Below are positions 35,698 through 43,713 of a stretch of DNA of 64,000 bases, piece by piece. Source of the DNA: Gammaproteobacteria bacterium. GTDB lineage: Bacteria > Pseudomonadota > Gammaproteobacteria > Pseudomonadales > Pseudohongiellaceae. Where the stretch lies: positions 472,224 through 536,223 of the forward strand of contig PASF01000002.1 of NCBI GenBank assembly GCA_002711845.1. The letters run 5' to 3'. The position numbers and the translations under genes are program-made. The notes under the pieces are model-generated. The model worked only from the letters and a program-made list of their open reading frames with translations, was not told the DNA's origin and did no database searches. Every line of letters begins with the position of its first letter. Within the stretch, counting starts at the first letter, position 1.

Positions 35698-36294
35698 TCA
35701 GCTCAGGAAGAAGCCTACCAGGCAGCCCTTGGCATCCGGAATGTCATTCATGTTGACACGGCCACCTGCCAGGATGGTATCCAGCGCGTCTTTCAGGTAG
35801 TGGTTGGACGCAGAATTGCGTTGTGTTTCATAACCCAGCTGGTCGTTGATCGGCCCGCGGAAATGGATCTCCCGCGTCCTGGGATCAATGATGAACACTT
35901 CGGCGGTGCGCTCCACACCCATGGAGCGTGCCACCGACTGATCCGCATCCTTCAGAATCGGAAACTGGATATTGAACTCCTCGGCTTCCTTGGCAATACG
36001 CGGAATATCATCCTGAATAAACGCATTGATCATCAGGAACTCCAGGTTCTTGTCGGCGTATTCCTCTTCGATGGCGAGGTAGGTCGGTACCGACAGGCGT
36101 GCAATCGGGCAGCCGGAGCCGTGGACGTACATAACGATATAGTCGTTGTCCTGATATTCGTCCAGAGAATGCATCACACCGCGATGGTCCTCCAGCTCGA
36201 ACTCCTTGATCTGCTTCAGATAGTCATCAGCATGGCCGATGAGCGGCATCAAGGCAAAAACCGAAAAAAGCAACAATGTCATTGACTTGCGCAT
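35698..36294 (-). CDS. Secreted redoxin (thioredoxin-fold) protein
   Basis: 198 residues from the ATG at 36294 (GGGGAG upstream). A signal peptide (MTLLLFSVFALMPLIGHA) is followed by an AhpC/TSA-like thioredoxin fold: FELEDHRGVMHSLDEY, DYIVMYVHGSGCPIARLSVP with Cys62, FPILKDADQSVARSMGVERTAEVFIID and IHFRGPINDQLGYE. The active-site Cys is single (GCPI), with no CxxC; a second Cys (Cys191) lies at the C-terminus (DAKGCLVGF) and could be the resolving residue. It resembles the redoxin half of proteins that pair with the ascorbate-dependent monooxygenase family, and such a protein lies 5.4 kb away. A periplasmic thiol-redox role is inferred. Confidence 0.78.
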   Translation of the reverse strand: MRKSMTLLLFSVFALMPLIGHADDYLKQIKEFELEDHRGVMHSLDEYQDNDYIVMYVHGSGCPIARLSVPTYLAIEEEYADKNLEFLMINAFIQDDIPRIAKEAEEFNIQFPILKDADQSVARSMGVERTAEVFIIDPRTREIHFRGPINDQLGYETQRNSASNHYLKDALDTILAGGRVNMNDIPDAKGCLVGFFLS

Positions 36295-36611
36295 AATGAA
36301 ACTCCCCTTTGTATGGCGCTTGTACGTTACCCTATCACTAATAGACCAATTCTGCTTCGAGTAATCAAGTCCAAGATTGTGACGAATTGTGAGACTGTTC
36401 CAGTAAAAATCGCCGACCTGAGCCTCTGTTGCGTCAGGCATTGCCACAATGCTGTGACATCCGCTCGGTGTCTGTGGGTCGTAAGACCAACAGTTTTCGG
36501 GGGTTGCTGTTTTTACGGTGGTTATCCGGTGAGATAACAATTCGCACGCCAACAGGGTATAGTTCGGGGCGGTGTTTACGGCATTAATTTTTTACACACG
36601 ATGGATATGTT
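36295..36611. promoter_or_regulatory. Divergent regulatory region between redoxin and MMPL genes
   Basis: These 317 bases hold no convincing gene on either strand. The region is more AT-rich than its surroundings and must contain promoters for both neighbours. ATTGTGA occurs twice at 36376-36382 and 36386-36392, exactly 10 bases apart, about 85 bases before the redoxin start. I saw no good sigma-70 pair that could be assigned with confidence. Confidence 0.5.
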
Positions 36612-39119
36612 ATGCGTTTGACTCTTTCGCGTTGGTACAGTGCGCTGGTCTTCGACCGACCCTGGCTGGTCATTGCCTTCTTGCTGCTAGCAGTTGCCGG
36701 TTTTGGCTGGTATGCCCAGGATTTTCGGCTGGATGTGTCCGCCGACTCGTTGTTGATGGAAGATGACAAAGAGCTCGAGTACACGCGCGAAGTCAGTCAG
36801 CGTTACGGCGCCACGGACTCGGTGACGATTGCCTTTACCCCACGCAACATGGATCTGCTTAGCGATAAATCGCTGGCCATCATGGCTGATATCCGCGATG
36901 AGCTGCTGGCGATGGAGCGCATCGAAACCGTCAACAGCCTGCTCAATGTGCCCATATTCGGTGATACGCCGCTGACCGGCATCTCGGAAGATTATGACAC
37001 CATTCTTGATGACAACGTCGACCGTGAAGCCGCGCGCGAGGAGCTGCGCACCAACCCGGTGTTCAGCAACGCTGTCATCAGCCCTGATGGCACCACCGGG
37101 GCCATGCTGGCCAGTTTTGAGCAGGATGACCGCTACATCGAATTGATAAACCGCCGGACTGATTTGCGCAACAAGCGTGACGCCGAGGGCCTCACGGATG
37201 CCGAAGCTGCGGAACTGGCGCGTGTGTCTGAAGAATTTGACGCCTACAGCGCGCAGGCTGCCGAGTTGCGCCACCAGGATATTGCCGCCATCCGTGACAT
37301 TCTGGCCGGGTATGACGATGAGGTGCAGCTGTATCTGGGCGGCGCCCCGATGATCGCTGATGACCTGGTGACGTTTGTGCAGAACGACCTGGCAACCTTC
37401 AGTCTTGGCGTGTTTGCATTTATCGTGATCGCGCTGGGGCTGATTTTCCGCCGCCTGCGCTGGGTATTGCTGCCGCTGGCCTGCTGTGCGGTGGCGGGCA
37501 TCATCGTGGTTGGCATACTGGGACTGATGAACTGGAAAGTCACGGTGGTGTCTTCCAACTTCATGTCGCTGCTATTGATCATCACCATTTCCCTGACCGT
37601 GCATTTGATGGTGCGCTACCGGGAGCTGCGTGCCAGCCGGCGCTTCAGCAATCAGCAAAAGATCGTCCGGCATGCGGTGCGAGCGATGTTTTTGCCCTGT
37701 CTGTATACCGCGCTGACCACCATTGTCGCGTTCGGGTCGCTGGTGGTCAGTGGCATTTCGCCGATCATTTCTTTCGGGTGGATTATGGTGATGGGCGTAC
37801 TGACCGCCCTGATTGTGGTATTTCTGCTGTTTCCGGCGATGATGACCCTGCTGCCGGCGGAAAAGCGGGAACAGCCCGGGGCCATGCGCGCCAGCTTCAC
37901 CGCTTTGCTGGCGAAAACCACGGACCGTCTCGGCAACAAACTGTTGTGGGTTTATGCCCTGGTGTTTATTGCCAGCGCCATTGGTATTACCCGGTTACAA
38001 GTGGAAAACAGTTTCATTTCCTATTTCAGCGAAGACACCGAAATCTATCAGGGCATGAAGCTGTTTGATGAAAAGCTGGGTGGCACGCTGTCGTTTGATG
38101 TCGTGGTCCGCTTGCCGGAGACCGAAAGCGCGGACGACGGCTTTGATGACGGTTTCGACGATGGCTTTGATGACGGCAGTGACGCGGGCAGTGATAACCC
38201 TTACTGGTTCACGGCCGATAAAATGAACACGCTTGAGCGCATGCATGAATTCCTGGATCAGCATCCACAGACCGGCAAAGTGCTGTCTTTCGGGGCGGTG
38301 GTGCAACTGGCAGAAGAGTTGAACGGCGGTGAAGTCGACAGCTTCCTGTGGGCCTTGCTGTATAACATGCTGCCGGACGCCTTGCGCTCGACGGTGCTGA
38401 CGCCGTTTGTGGCGATTGAGGAAAATGAAGTCCGTTTTAATGTCCGGGTCATCGAGTCCGACCCTGACCTTAATCGCAATCAGCTGATTCAGGATATCCA
38501 GACCGGCATGCAGGAAAACTTTGACCTGAGCCCGGAGCAGGTGCGCGTCACCGGTACACTGGTACTGTACAACAATGTACTGCAAAGTCTTTATCAATCG
38601 CAGATACTGACGCTGGGTGTGGTGCTGGCTGCCATCATGATGATGTTCCTGGCGCTGTTCCGGTCACTGAAAATTGCCGCCATCTGTATCATCCCCAATA
38701 TCATTGCGGCGGCTCTGGTGCTGGGCATCATGGGCTGGCTGGCGATTCCGCTGGACATCATGACCATCACCATTGCGGCCATTTCCATCGGTATTGGTGT
38801 GGACAATACGATTCACTACATGCACCGGTTCCGACGCGAATTCCACCGCATCGGCAACTACCGGCAGACCATGTTCTATTGTCACAGCAGTATCGCCAGG
38901 GCCATGTATTTCACCTCGCTGACGATCGTCGCCGGGTTCTCGATCCTGGTGCTGTCGAACTTTATCCCGACCATGGTATTCGGCTTGCTGACCAGTATTG
39001 CCATGCTGGTTGCGCTGTTAGGTGCACTGACGCTGTTACCGCAGCTGCTGATTGCCTTTAAGCCCCTGGGCGACGAATCTCACCCCGACGCTCAGCCAGT
39101 GTCGGGCGTGGTATCATAA
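36612..39119 (+). CDS. MMPL/RND-family permease with acidic DDGF repeat
   Basis: 835 residues. The design matches the other MMPL protein: N-terminal helix (PWLVIAFLLLAVAGFGW), large periplasmic loop, helix block (about 255-415, SFMSLLLIITISLTVHLMVRYRELR), second helix (LLWVYALVFIASAIGI), second loop, and C-terminal block (IGIGVDNTIHYMHRFRREF). The second loop contains a tandem acidic repeat, DDGF three times followed by DDGS-DAGSD, at residues 508-528. The substrate is unknown; hydrophobic compounds or lipids are typical. The ATG lacks a strong ribosome-binding site. Confidence 0.87.
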   Translation: MRLTLSRWYSALVFDRPWLVIAFLLLAVAGFGWYAQDFRLDVSADSLLMEDDKELEYTREVSQRYGATDSVTIAFTPRNMDLLSDKSLAIMADIRDELLAMERIETVNSLLNVPIFGDTPLTGISEDYDTILDDNVDREAAREELRTNPVFSNAVISPDGTTGAMLASFEQDDRYIELINRRTDLRNKRDAEGLTDAEAAELARVSEEFDAYSAQAAELRHQDIAAIRDILAGYDDEVQLYLGGAPMIADDLVTFVQNDLATFSLGVFAFIVIALGLIFRRLRWVLLPLACCAVAGIIVVGILGLMNWKVTVVSSNFMSLLLIITISLTVHLMVRYRELRASRRFSNQQKIVRHAVRAMFLPCLYTALTTIVAFGSLVVSGISPIISFGWIMVMGVLTALIVVFLLFPAMMTLLPAEKREQPGAMRASFTALLAKTTDRLGNKLLWVYALVFIASAIGITRLQVENSFISYFSEDTEIYQGMKLFDEKLGGTLSFDVVVRLPETESADDGFDDGFDDGFDDGSDAGSDNPYWFTADKMNTLERMHEFLDQHPQTGKVLSFGAVVQLAEELNGGEVDSFLWALLYNMLPDALRSTVLTPFVAIEENEVRFNVRVIESDPDLNRNQLIQDIQTGMQENFDLSPEQVRVTGTLVLYNNVLQSLYQSQILTLGVVLAAIMMMFLALFRSLKIAAICIIPNIIAAALVLGIMGWLAIPLDIMTITIAAISIGIGVDNTIHYMHRFRREFHRIGNYRQTMFYCHSSIARAMYFTSLTIVAGFSILVLSNFIPTMVFGLLTSIAMLVALLGALTLLPQLLIAFKPLGDESHPDAQPVSGVVS

Positions 39120-39187
39120 CGGGCTGAGAGTTTCAGGTCTGGGGTCCCCGGCCTCAGGCGCTGGCAACAAGCCGATTTTTGGAGAAA

Positions 39188-39781
39188 ATGAGTATGCAAA
39201 TAATGTCGTCCGCCAATGAGGCGCCCGCGCAACCATCAAGCCGATTGCTCGACGAGAAATTGTTCAAGGCACGTGCGCTGACCATTTTTGGCGAGATCAA
39301 TGACCGGCTGGCGCGCCAGGTAACCGAGCGGATGCTGGCCCTGGCGGCGGAAAGCAATGATCCCATCACCCTGTATATTAGCTCTCCCGGCGGTCACGTC
39401 GAATCAGGTGATGTCGTGTATGACATTATCAAGTTTATCGAGCCTGATGTGCATGTCGTGGGCACGGGCTGGGTGGCCAGTGCGGCGACCACGATTTATC
39501 TGGGTGCCAAAAAAGAGCATCGCTTTGCCTTGCCCAATACCCGCTTTCTTGTGCATCAGCCCATGGGCGGTTCGCGTGGCAGTGCGTCGGATATCAAAAT
39601 CCAGGCGGAACAGATTGTCAAAATGCGGGAGCGGATCAATAAATTGATTGCTCATGAGACCGGCCAGCCACTGGAGCGCGTTGCCAAAGATACCGATCGT
39701 GACTATTGGATGACAGTGGAAGAGGCGATTGAGTATGGCATCGTCGGCAAGCAGATCCGCTCTATGTCCGACATGGCCTAA
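39188..39781 (+). CDS. ClpP-family serine peptidase (paralogue)
   Basis: About 197 residues; GGAG at 39181 sits close to ATG codons at 39188 and 39194, so the start is ambiguous by two residues. Numbered from 39188, the triad is Ser98 (TGWVASAATT), His123 (FLVHQPMGG) and Asp172 (TDRDYWMT), one off the E. coli ClpP positions (97, 122, 171). The handle and head regions match (LYISSPGGHVESGDVVYDIIKF). The active-site neighbourhood GWVASAA differs from the usual MGQAASMGA. No ClpX, ClpA or trigger factor gene is adjacent, so it is probably a second ClpP rather than the housekeeping copy. Confidence 0.88.
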   Translation: MSMQIMSSANEAPAQPSSRLLDEKLFKARALTIFGEINDRLARQVTERMLALAAESNDPITLYISSPGGHVESGDVVYDIIKFIEPDVHVVGTGWVASAATTIYLGAKKEHRFALPNTRFLVHQPMGGSRGSASDIKIQAEQIVKMRERINKLIAHETGQPLERVAKDTDRDYWMTVEEAIEYGIVGKQIRSMSDMA

Positions 39782-39817
39782 TGTTGCGTGCGTCGTCTGC
39801 CGGCAGGGCGGCGCGCA

Positions 39818-40264
39818 CTACTGCAGTTTGACGAAGCGGGCCTGCTGGTTGCGCACCAGCGTACAGACGACATGATAATCCGGTTGACAGGACATCGACC
39901 TGACAATGGCTGTCTCCGGAGTGGTCAGTTGCACCATTACCTGTGCCACCACGCCCTGGTAGCGCACTTCCACAGTGCCGCTGCTGCCATTGATCATGCC
40001 TTCACCTGCCTGCCATTCGATACCGGCGGGGCGCAAGGGCTCCAATCGGAAATTAGCCCCCGACGGCAATACCAGCAAAGAAAAATCGGTATTCTCTGCC
40101 TGCCACTCACCGTGCCAGGTAGCGGGGTCCGTGAGCTCGTCAGCCCCGGCGTGGGTGCTCAGTGTGGCGACCAGCGTCAGTGCAGCCCACAGGCCGGGCA
40201 TACATGGGCCGGCGGCTCGCTGTGGCGCCATAGAGATCAGTGCCAGTAATCCGGAATCGGTCAT
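39818..40264 (-). CDS. Hypothetical secreted protein
   Basis: 148 residues. A hydrophobic segment (GLWAALTLVATLSTHAGA) looks like a signal peptide, followed by a beta-rich domain (TWHGEWQAENTDFSLLVLPSG, GTVEVRYQGVVAQVMVQLTT) with two Cys in the C-terminal part (SMSCQPDYHVVCTL) that could form a disulfide. I do not recognise a family. It is convergent with the ClpP gene, and a strong minus-strand terminator lies 117 bases upstream of its start, which separates it from transcription coming from the oxyR region. Confidence 0.55.
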   Translation of the reverse strand: MTDSGLLALISMAPQRAAGPCMPGLWAALTLVATLSTHAGADELTDPATWHGEWQAENTDFSLLVLPSGANFRLEPLRPAGIEWQAGEGMINGSSGTVEVRYQGVVAQVMVQLTTPETAIVRSMSCQPDYHVVCTLVRNQQARFVKLQ

Positions 40265-40380
40265 GATGGTCTGTTACCTGTCGCAATTGGCCGATGGAGG
40301 CCGGAGTATAACAGCTATTTCCGCAGATGCTAAAAGGGCGCACGACGGCTGTCGTTCGGCGCCTCATGGGCATTCAGTGC

Positions 40381-40418
40381 AAAAAAAAGCCGGGATGATC
40401 TTTGGGGATCATCCCGGC
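40381..40418 (-). terminator. Strong intrinsic terminator on the minus strand, upstream of oxyR
   Basis: GCCGGGATGATC (40389-40400) and GATCATCCCGGC (40407-40418) form a perfect 12-bp stem with a 6-base loop. Eight consecutive A at 40381-40388 give a U8 tail for minus-strand transcripts. On the plus strand no T-run follows. It therefore ends a transcript coming from the oxyR side, where no minus-strand gene is present. Confidence 0.88.
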
Positions 40419-40550
40419 CAAGAGGGAGCGTACAATCAGAATTCGTACACCAGTCAAAACCTACCTTCCTGCGAGCGGTGACAACGCGTCATGGTTCACA
40501 ATGCAAGCAATGATAGGGCAGTGGGGTGAATAGATAAAATGCATTAAATG
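40381..40550 (-). ncRNA. Candidate small RNA divergent from oxyR (OxyS-like position)
   Basis: The minus-strand terminator at 40381-40418 needs a transcript, and the roughly 200 bases between it and the oxyR start contain no credible protein gene on that strand. TTGTAT followed after 18 bases by TTATAC (minus strand, about 40564-40593) could be its promoter, giving an RNA of about 150-170 bases. In E. coli the sRNA OxyS is transcribed divergently from oxyR in exactly this way. I see no sequence similarity to OxyS that I could defend, so the claim rests on position, terminator and the absence of an ORF. The 5' end is approximate. Confidence 0.4.
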
Positions 40551-40576
40551 TATTAAAGTGATATGTATAATGTATC
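40543..40576 (+). promoter_or_regulatory. Candidate oxyR promoter with overlapping dyad
   Basis: A perfect TATAAT at 40566-40571 with ATTAAA 17 bases upstream (40543-40548) would start transcription about 50 bases before oxyR. GATA and TATC half-sites at 40560-40576 (9-base spacer) form a dyad over the -10. E. coli OxyR represses its own promoter by binding over it, and its sites contain ATAG/CTAT half-sites, so autoregulation is plausible. Confidence 0.5.
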
Positions 40577-40626
40577 GATAAACGGCGCATACAACTCTTG
40601 TCACTCAGTCGTTCCGGGGAGTCGCA

Positions 40627-41529
40627 ATGAACCATCTACCCACTACCAAGCAACTGCGATACTTTGTTGCGCTGGAGCAGTACGAACATTTTGGCAAGGC
40701 TGCGGAGTCCTGTTTTGTCTCCCAGCCAGCGTTCAGTGTTGCCATTAAAGAGCTGGAGAATATGCTCAATATCCAGCTGGTTGATCGCACCAACAAGAAC
40801 GTCACAGTGACCAGCCTGGGCCGTGATATTGCCCGGCAGGCGCGCGTCGTGCTGCGCGATCTGGAAGACATGGTGGATATTGCCCGTGGCAATCAGGCTC
40901 CCCTGACTGGCCAGTTGAAATTGGGGGTGATCCCCACCATCGCGCCGTTTTTGTTGCCCAAGCTGTTGCCGGCGCTGCGTAAATCCTACCCCGAGCTGAA
41001 GCTGTATCTGAAGGAGGATCTCACCGACCGTGTCTATGAGCGCCTGATGGACGGTGAGCTGGATCTCATTTTGATTGCTCTGCCCTACGAATTGCGCAAT
41101 GTCACGGATATGCCCCTGTTTGATGACCATTTTTTTCTGGCACATCACGAGGACAGTGCCTTTGTCGATCCGGCACGCTACAACATGAACGCATTGCCCA
41201 CTGACAGCATTCTGTTACTGGAGGATGGCCACTGTCTGCGTGACCATGCGCTGTCTGCCTGTAATATCAAGAACGCCGACAAGGTCAGTAGTATTACCGC
41301 CACCAGTTTGCTGACCCTGGTACAGATGGTGGATGCGGACCTGGGTATCACCTATTTGCCAGACATGGCGGTGAAGTCGCCGCTGCTGAAAAATACCCGG
41401 ATAAAAACCATCGCCATGGATGACAGCAGTTACCGCCAGATCGGCCTGGTGTGGCGTAAGGCCAGCACACGGCGAGATGAATTTGAATTGCTGGGTAATT
41501 TCATCAAGCAGCATTATCAGGCGGATTGA
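40627..41529 (+). CDS. oxyR: Hydrogen-peroxide-sensing LysR regulator OxyR
   Basis: 300 residues. N-terminal HTH (KQLRYFVALEQYEHFGKAAESCFVSQPAFSVAIKELENML). The redox signature GHCLRDHALSAC carries Cys203 and Cys212, spaced 9 residues apart as are Cys199 and Cys208 of E. coli OxyR. The surrounding LLLEDGHCLRD and ATSLLTLVQMVDADLGITYLP match OxyR rather than general LysR proteins. Peroxide oxidises the pair to a disulfide and activates antioxidant genes (katG, ahpC, dps, and oxyS in enteric bacteria). A minus-strand terminator and probable sRNA lie upstream, and the copper monooxygenase gene follows after 115 bases. Confidence 0.93.
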   Translation: MNHLPTTKQLRYFVALEQYEHFGKAAESCFVSQPAFSVAIKELENMLNIQLVDRTNKNVTVTSLGRDIARQARVVLRDLEDMVDIARGNQAPLTGQLKLGVIPTIAPFLLPKLLPALRKSYPELKLYLKEDLTDRVYERLMDGELDLILIALPYELRNVTDMPLFDDHFFLAHHEDSAFVDPARYNMNALPTDSILLLEDGHCLRDHALSACNIKNADKVSSITATSLLTLVQMVDADLGITYLPDMAVKSPLLKNTRIKTIAMDDSSYRQIGLVWRKASTRRDEFELLGNFIKQHYQAD

Positions 41530-41644
41530 GGCTGAGCTGAGACGTAAGCTGTTGACCCGGTGCTGAACCGGGTGTTCAATAGCAGCGTATCTTGTTGACA
41601 GTTTGTCATTTTTGTAGCAAGCAACGTTTCTGGAGTTTATTTTC

Positions 41645-43639
41645 ATGAGCATTATACCGAGTAGCATCAAAGCCCTGGCAGCCATTGCCAACAGGGTCAT
41701 GGGCGCGCCGCTGGCATGGGTGGCGGTTCTGTCGGTGAGCCTGATGGGTACTGCCGTCGCCAATGATGCCGCGTCTGCTGACGCGGTGACCGTACGTGCC
41801 TCTGACTTCACGCTGATCGATCAGCATGGCAAGGCCTTCAATCTGCACTACCATGAACAGGTGCCGGCCATTGTGCTGATGGGACATCGGAACGGCTCTG
41901 CGGCCGTGGATGCCGTCGTCGACGGACTCAGCGAACAGTGGGCAGCGCAGGGTGTGGTGTTTGCCATGCTGAATCCGGCGCCCACGGAATCGCGGGCCGA
42001 CATTCTGGCTGATACACAACAGCAGGGCCTGGCCCTGCCGGTATTAAAGGATGAAGCAGGTCTGGTCACTGAAACACTGGCGTTGCACCACGTCGCCGAG
42101 GCGCTGGTGATTGAGCCAGGTCGCTGGCAGATTGTGTATCGCGGCCCCGCTGACAGCCCGGCATTCACGTCGACCCTGCAAGCCTTGCTGGATGAGGAAC
42201 CGGTCGAAGCAATGGTGCAGGCGATGCCTGCTGATGCCGAACCCCTGCCGCGCCGAACCGCCATCGCGGACATCCCGGAGACGATGTATCGCGACACCAT
42301 TGCGCCCATGCTCGTCGAGAAGTGTGCAGATTGCCACCGTACCGGGGGTATCGGGCCGTGGGCAATGACCAGCCATGCCATGATTCAGGGGTTCTCGCCG
42401 ATGATCCGCGAAACCGTCCTGACCAAACGTATGCCACCGTGGCATGCAGACCCGGAGATCGGTGAATTTCTGCACGACCTGAGCCTGAGTGTTGATGAGG
42501 CCAGGCAGCTGGTGTCGTGGATTGACGCCGGCGCACCGCGCGGTGCAGGTAACGATCCGCTGACTTCGGTGGCCGCGCAGGACACACAGTGGGAGCTGGG
42601 GGAGCCGGATCTGGTGGTGACCTTGCCGGCATTTGACATTCCGGCCACCGGCACCCTTGACTACCAGTTCTTTGAAGTGAAAAACCCGCTGGATCATGAC
42701 GTGTGGGTGCGTGCCGTGCAGATTGCGCCAGGGGACAGGCAGGTTGTGCACCACGCCATCGCCACCTTTGGCGACAGCTCCAATACGGCAGGCCAGTCTG
42801 ATAGCGGCGAATCCCTGTTCCAGCCGCAGCTGATGACATTCGTGCCTGGCAATGAGACCTATATTTATCCCGACAATACCGGCGTCTACATACCGGCAGG
42901 CACGTCGTTCTATACGCAGATGCACTATACCACCTATGGCAAGGCAACCAGCGATCAGACCCAGATAGGGCTGTACTTCAGCGACGAAGCACCGGAACAT
43001 GTCCTGCAGCACTTTTCGATCCTGAATCCTGAGTTGAGCATCCCTCAGGGCGTGGCTGAACACGAGGAAACTGCGTATTACCAGTTCCAGCGCGATGCTG
43101 TGATCTACAGTCTGTTCCCGCATGCGCACTACCGTGGGCGCGCGTCCGAGTTTGCCATCCGCTACCCTGATGGGCGCGAGGAAGTCGTGTTGTCGGTGCC
43201 CAACTATGATTTTAACTGGCAGCGTTATTTCCAGTTTCAGGAGCCGATCGACGCACCCGCGGGTACGTTTGTAATCCACCGGACCGTGTATGACAATTCG
43301 ACTGCCAATCTGAGCAACCCTGACCCCAGCGTCAATGTCAGGTTTGGCGAGCAGACCTGGGAAGAAATGCTCTATGGTGGCATCTCCTTCCGTTATGCAG
43401 AGCCCGGTGAGAACGACTTCGAAGTCAATGAAGATGACTACCTGGCAGCGCTGGCCATGGGTTTCATGGATGTGAACATCGACGGCAAAGTGTCGCTGGA
43501 TGAAATGCCGGAGCGATCAAGGCAGGCCCTGGCTCTGCCATTCACCATCATGGATCGCAACAAGACCATGGGCCTGGAGTTCCATGAATTCCGTGAATTC
43601 ATGGTGCAGAGCAACATGCTCAGTCGCGATGCTTTCTGA
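41645..43639 (+). CDS. Multidomain secreted protein: Trx fold, heme c, PHM/DBM-type copper monooxygenase, EF-hands
   Basis: 664 residues. After a signal or anchor segment (AWVAVLSVSLMGTAVA) comes a thioredoxin-fold domain (about 45-180) with no cysteine at all. A c-type heme motif C227-A-D-C230-H231 follows, with RTGGIGPWAM and KRMPPWHAD. The copper-type II ascorbate-dependent monooxygenase part has all six ligands in PHM order: His369-His370 and His427 for one copper, His493-x-His495 and Met575 for the other. At the C-terminus a canonical EF-hand (DVNIDGKVSLDE) and a second degenerate one (DRNKTMGLEFHE) occur. Eukaryotic relatives hydroxylate peptide glycines or dopamine; the bacterial substrate is unknown. 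The heme domain could supply the electrons that ascorbate gives in animals (inference). Confidence 0.82.
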   Translation: MSIIPSSIKALAAIANRVMGAPLAWVAVLSVSLMGTAVANDAASADAVTVRASDFTLIDQHGKAFNLHYHEQVPAIVLMGHRNGSAAVDAVVDGLSEQWAAQGVVFAMLNPAPTESRADILADTQQQGLALPVLKDEAGLVTETLALHHVAEALVIEPGRWQIVYRGPADSPAFTSTLQALLDEEPVEAMVQAMPADAEPLPRRTAIADIPETMYRDTIAPMLVEKCADCHRTGGIGPWAMTSHAMIQGFSPMIRETVLTKRMPPWHADPEIGEFLHDLSLSVDEARQLVSWIDAGAPRGAGNDPLTSVAAQDTQWELGEPDLVVTLPAFDIPATGTLDYQFFEVKNPLDHDVWVRAVQIAPGDRQVVHHAIATFGDSSNTAGQSDSGESLFQPQLMTFVPGNETYIYPDNTGVYIPAGTSFYTQMHYTTYGKATSDQTQIGLYFSDEAPEHVLQHFSILNPELSIPQGVAEHEETAYYQFQRDAVIYSLFPHAHYRGRASEFAIRYPDGREEVVLSVPNYDFNWQRYFQFQEPIDAPAGTFVIHRTVYDNSTANLSNPDPSVNVRFGEQTWEEMLYGGISFRYAEPGENDFEVNEDDYLAALAMGFMDVNIDGKVSLDEMPERSRQALALPFTIMDRNKTMGLEFHEFREFMVQSNMLSRDAF

Positions 43640-43647
43640 TCAGGTGC

Positions 43648-43695
43648 CCCGCCGTTCTTTGATCAGCATTTGTTGACTGAACAAAGAGCGGCGGG
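43648..43695. repeat. Long inverted repeat between convergent genes
   Basis: CCCGCCGTTCTTTG (43648-43661) and CAAAGAGCGGCGGG (43682-43695) pair over 14 positions with one G-T wobble and a 20-base loop, between the copper monooxygenase gene and the convergent molybdenum hydroxylase gene. There is no T-run. It probably acts as a bidirectional transcription barrier or mRNA 3'-end stabiliser. Confidence 0.55.
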
Positions 43696-43713
43696 CGTGA
43701 TATCGGGGAGTGA

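Noticed and set aside
36531-36542. GAGATAACAATT resembling half of the lac operator
   Set aside because: Only one half-site is similar, no LacI-type regulator is encoded, and such short matches are expected by chance.
40454-40492. 12-codon minus-strand frame (MTRCHRSQEGRF) before the terminator, possible attenuator leader peptide
   Set aside because: It has no ribosome-binding site, no run of a regulatory amino acid, and the gene beyond the terminator is not biosynthetic.
42044-43279. Long antisense open frame within the copper monooxygenase gene
   Set aside because: All copper ligands and the heme motif belong to the plus strand; the antisense product is His/Arg/Gln-rich with no fold signature.
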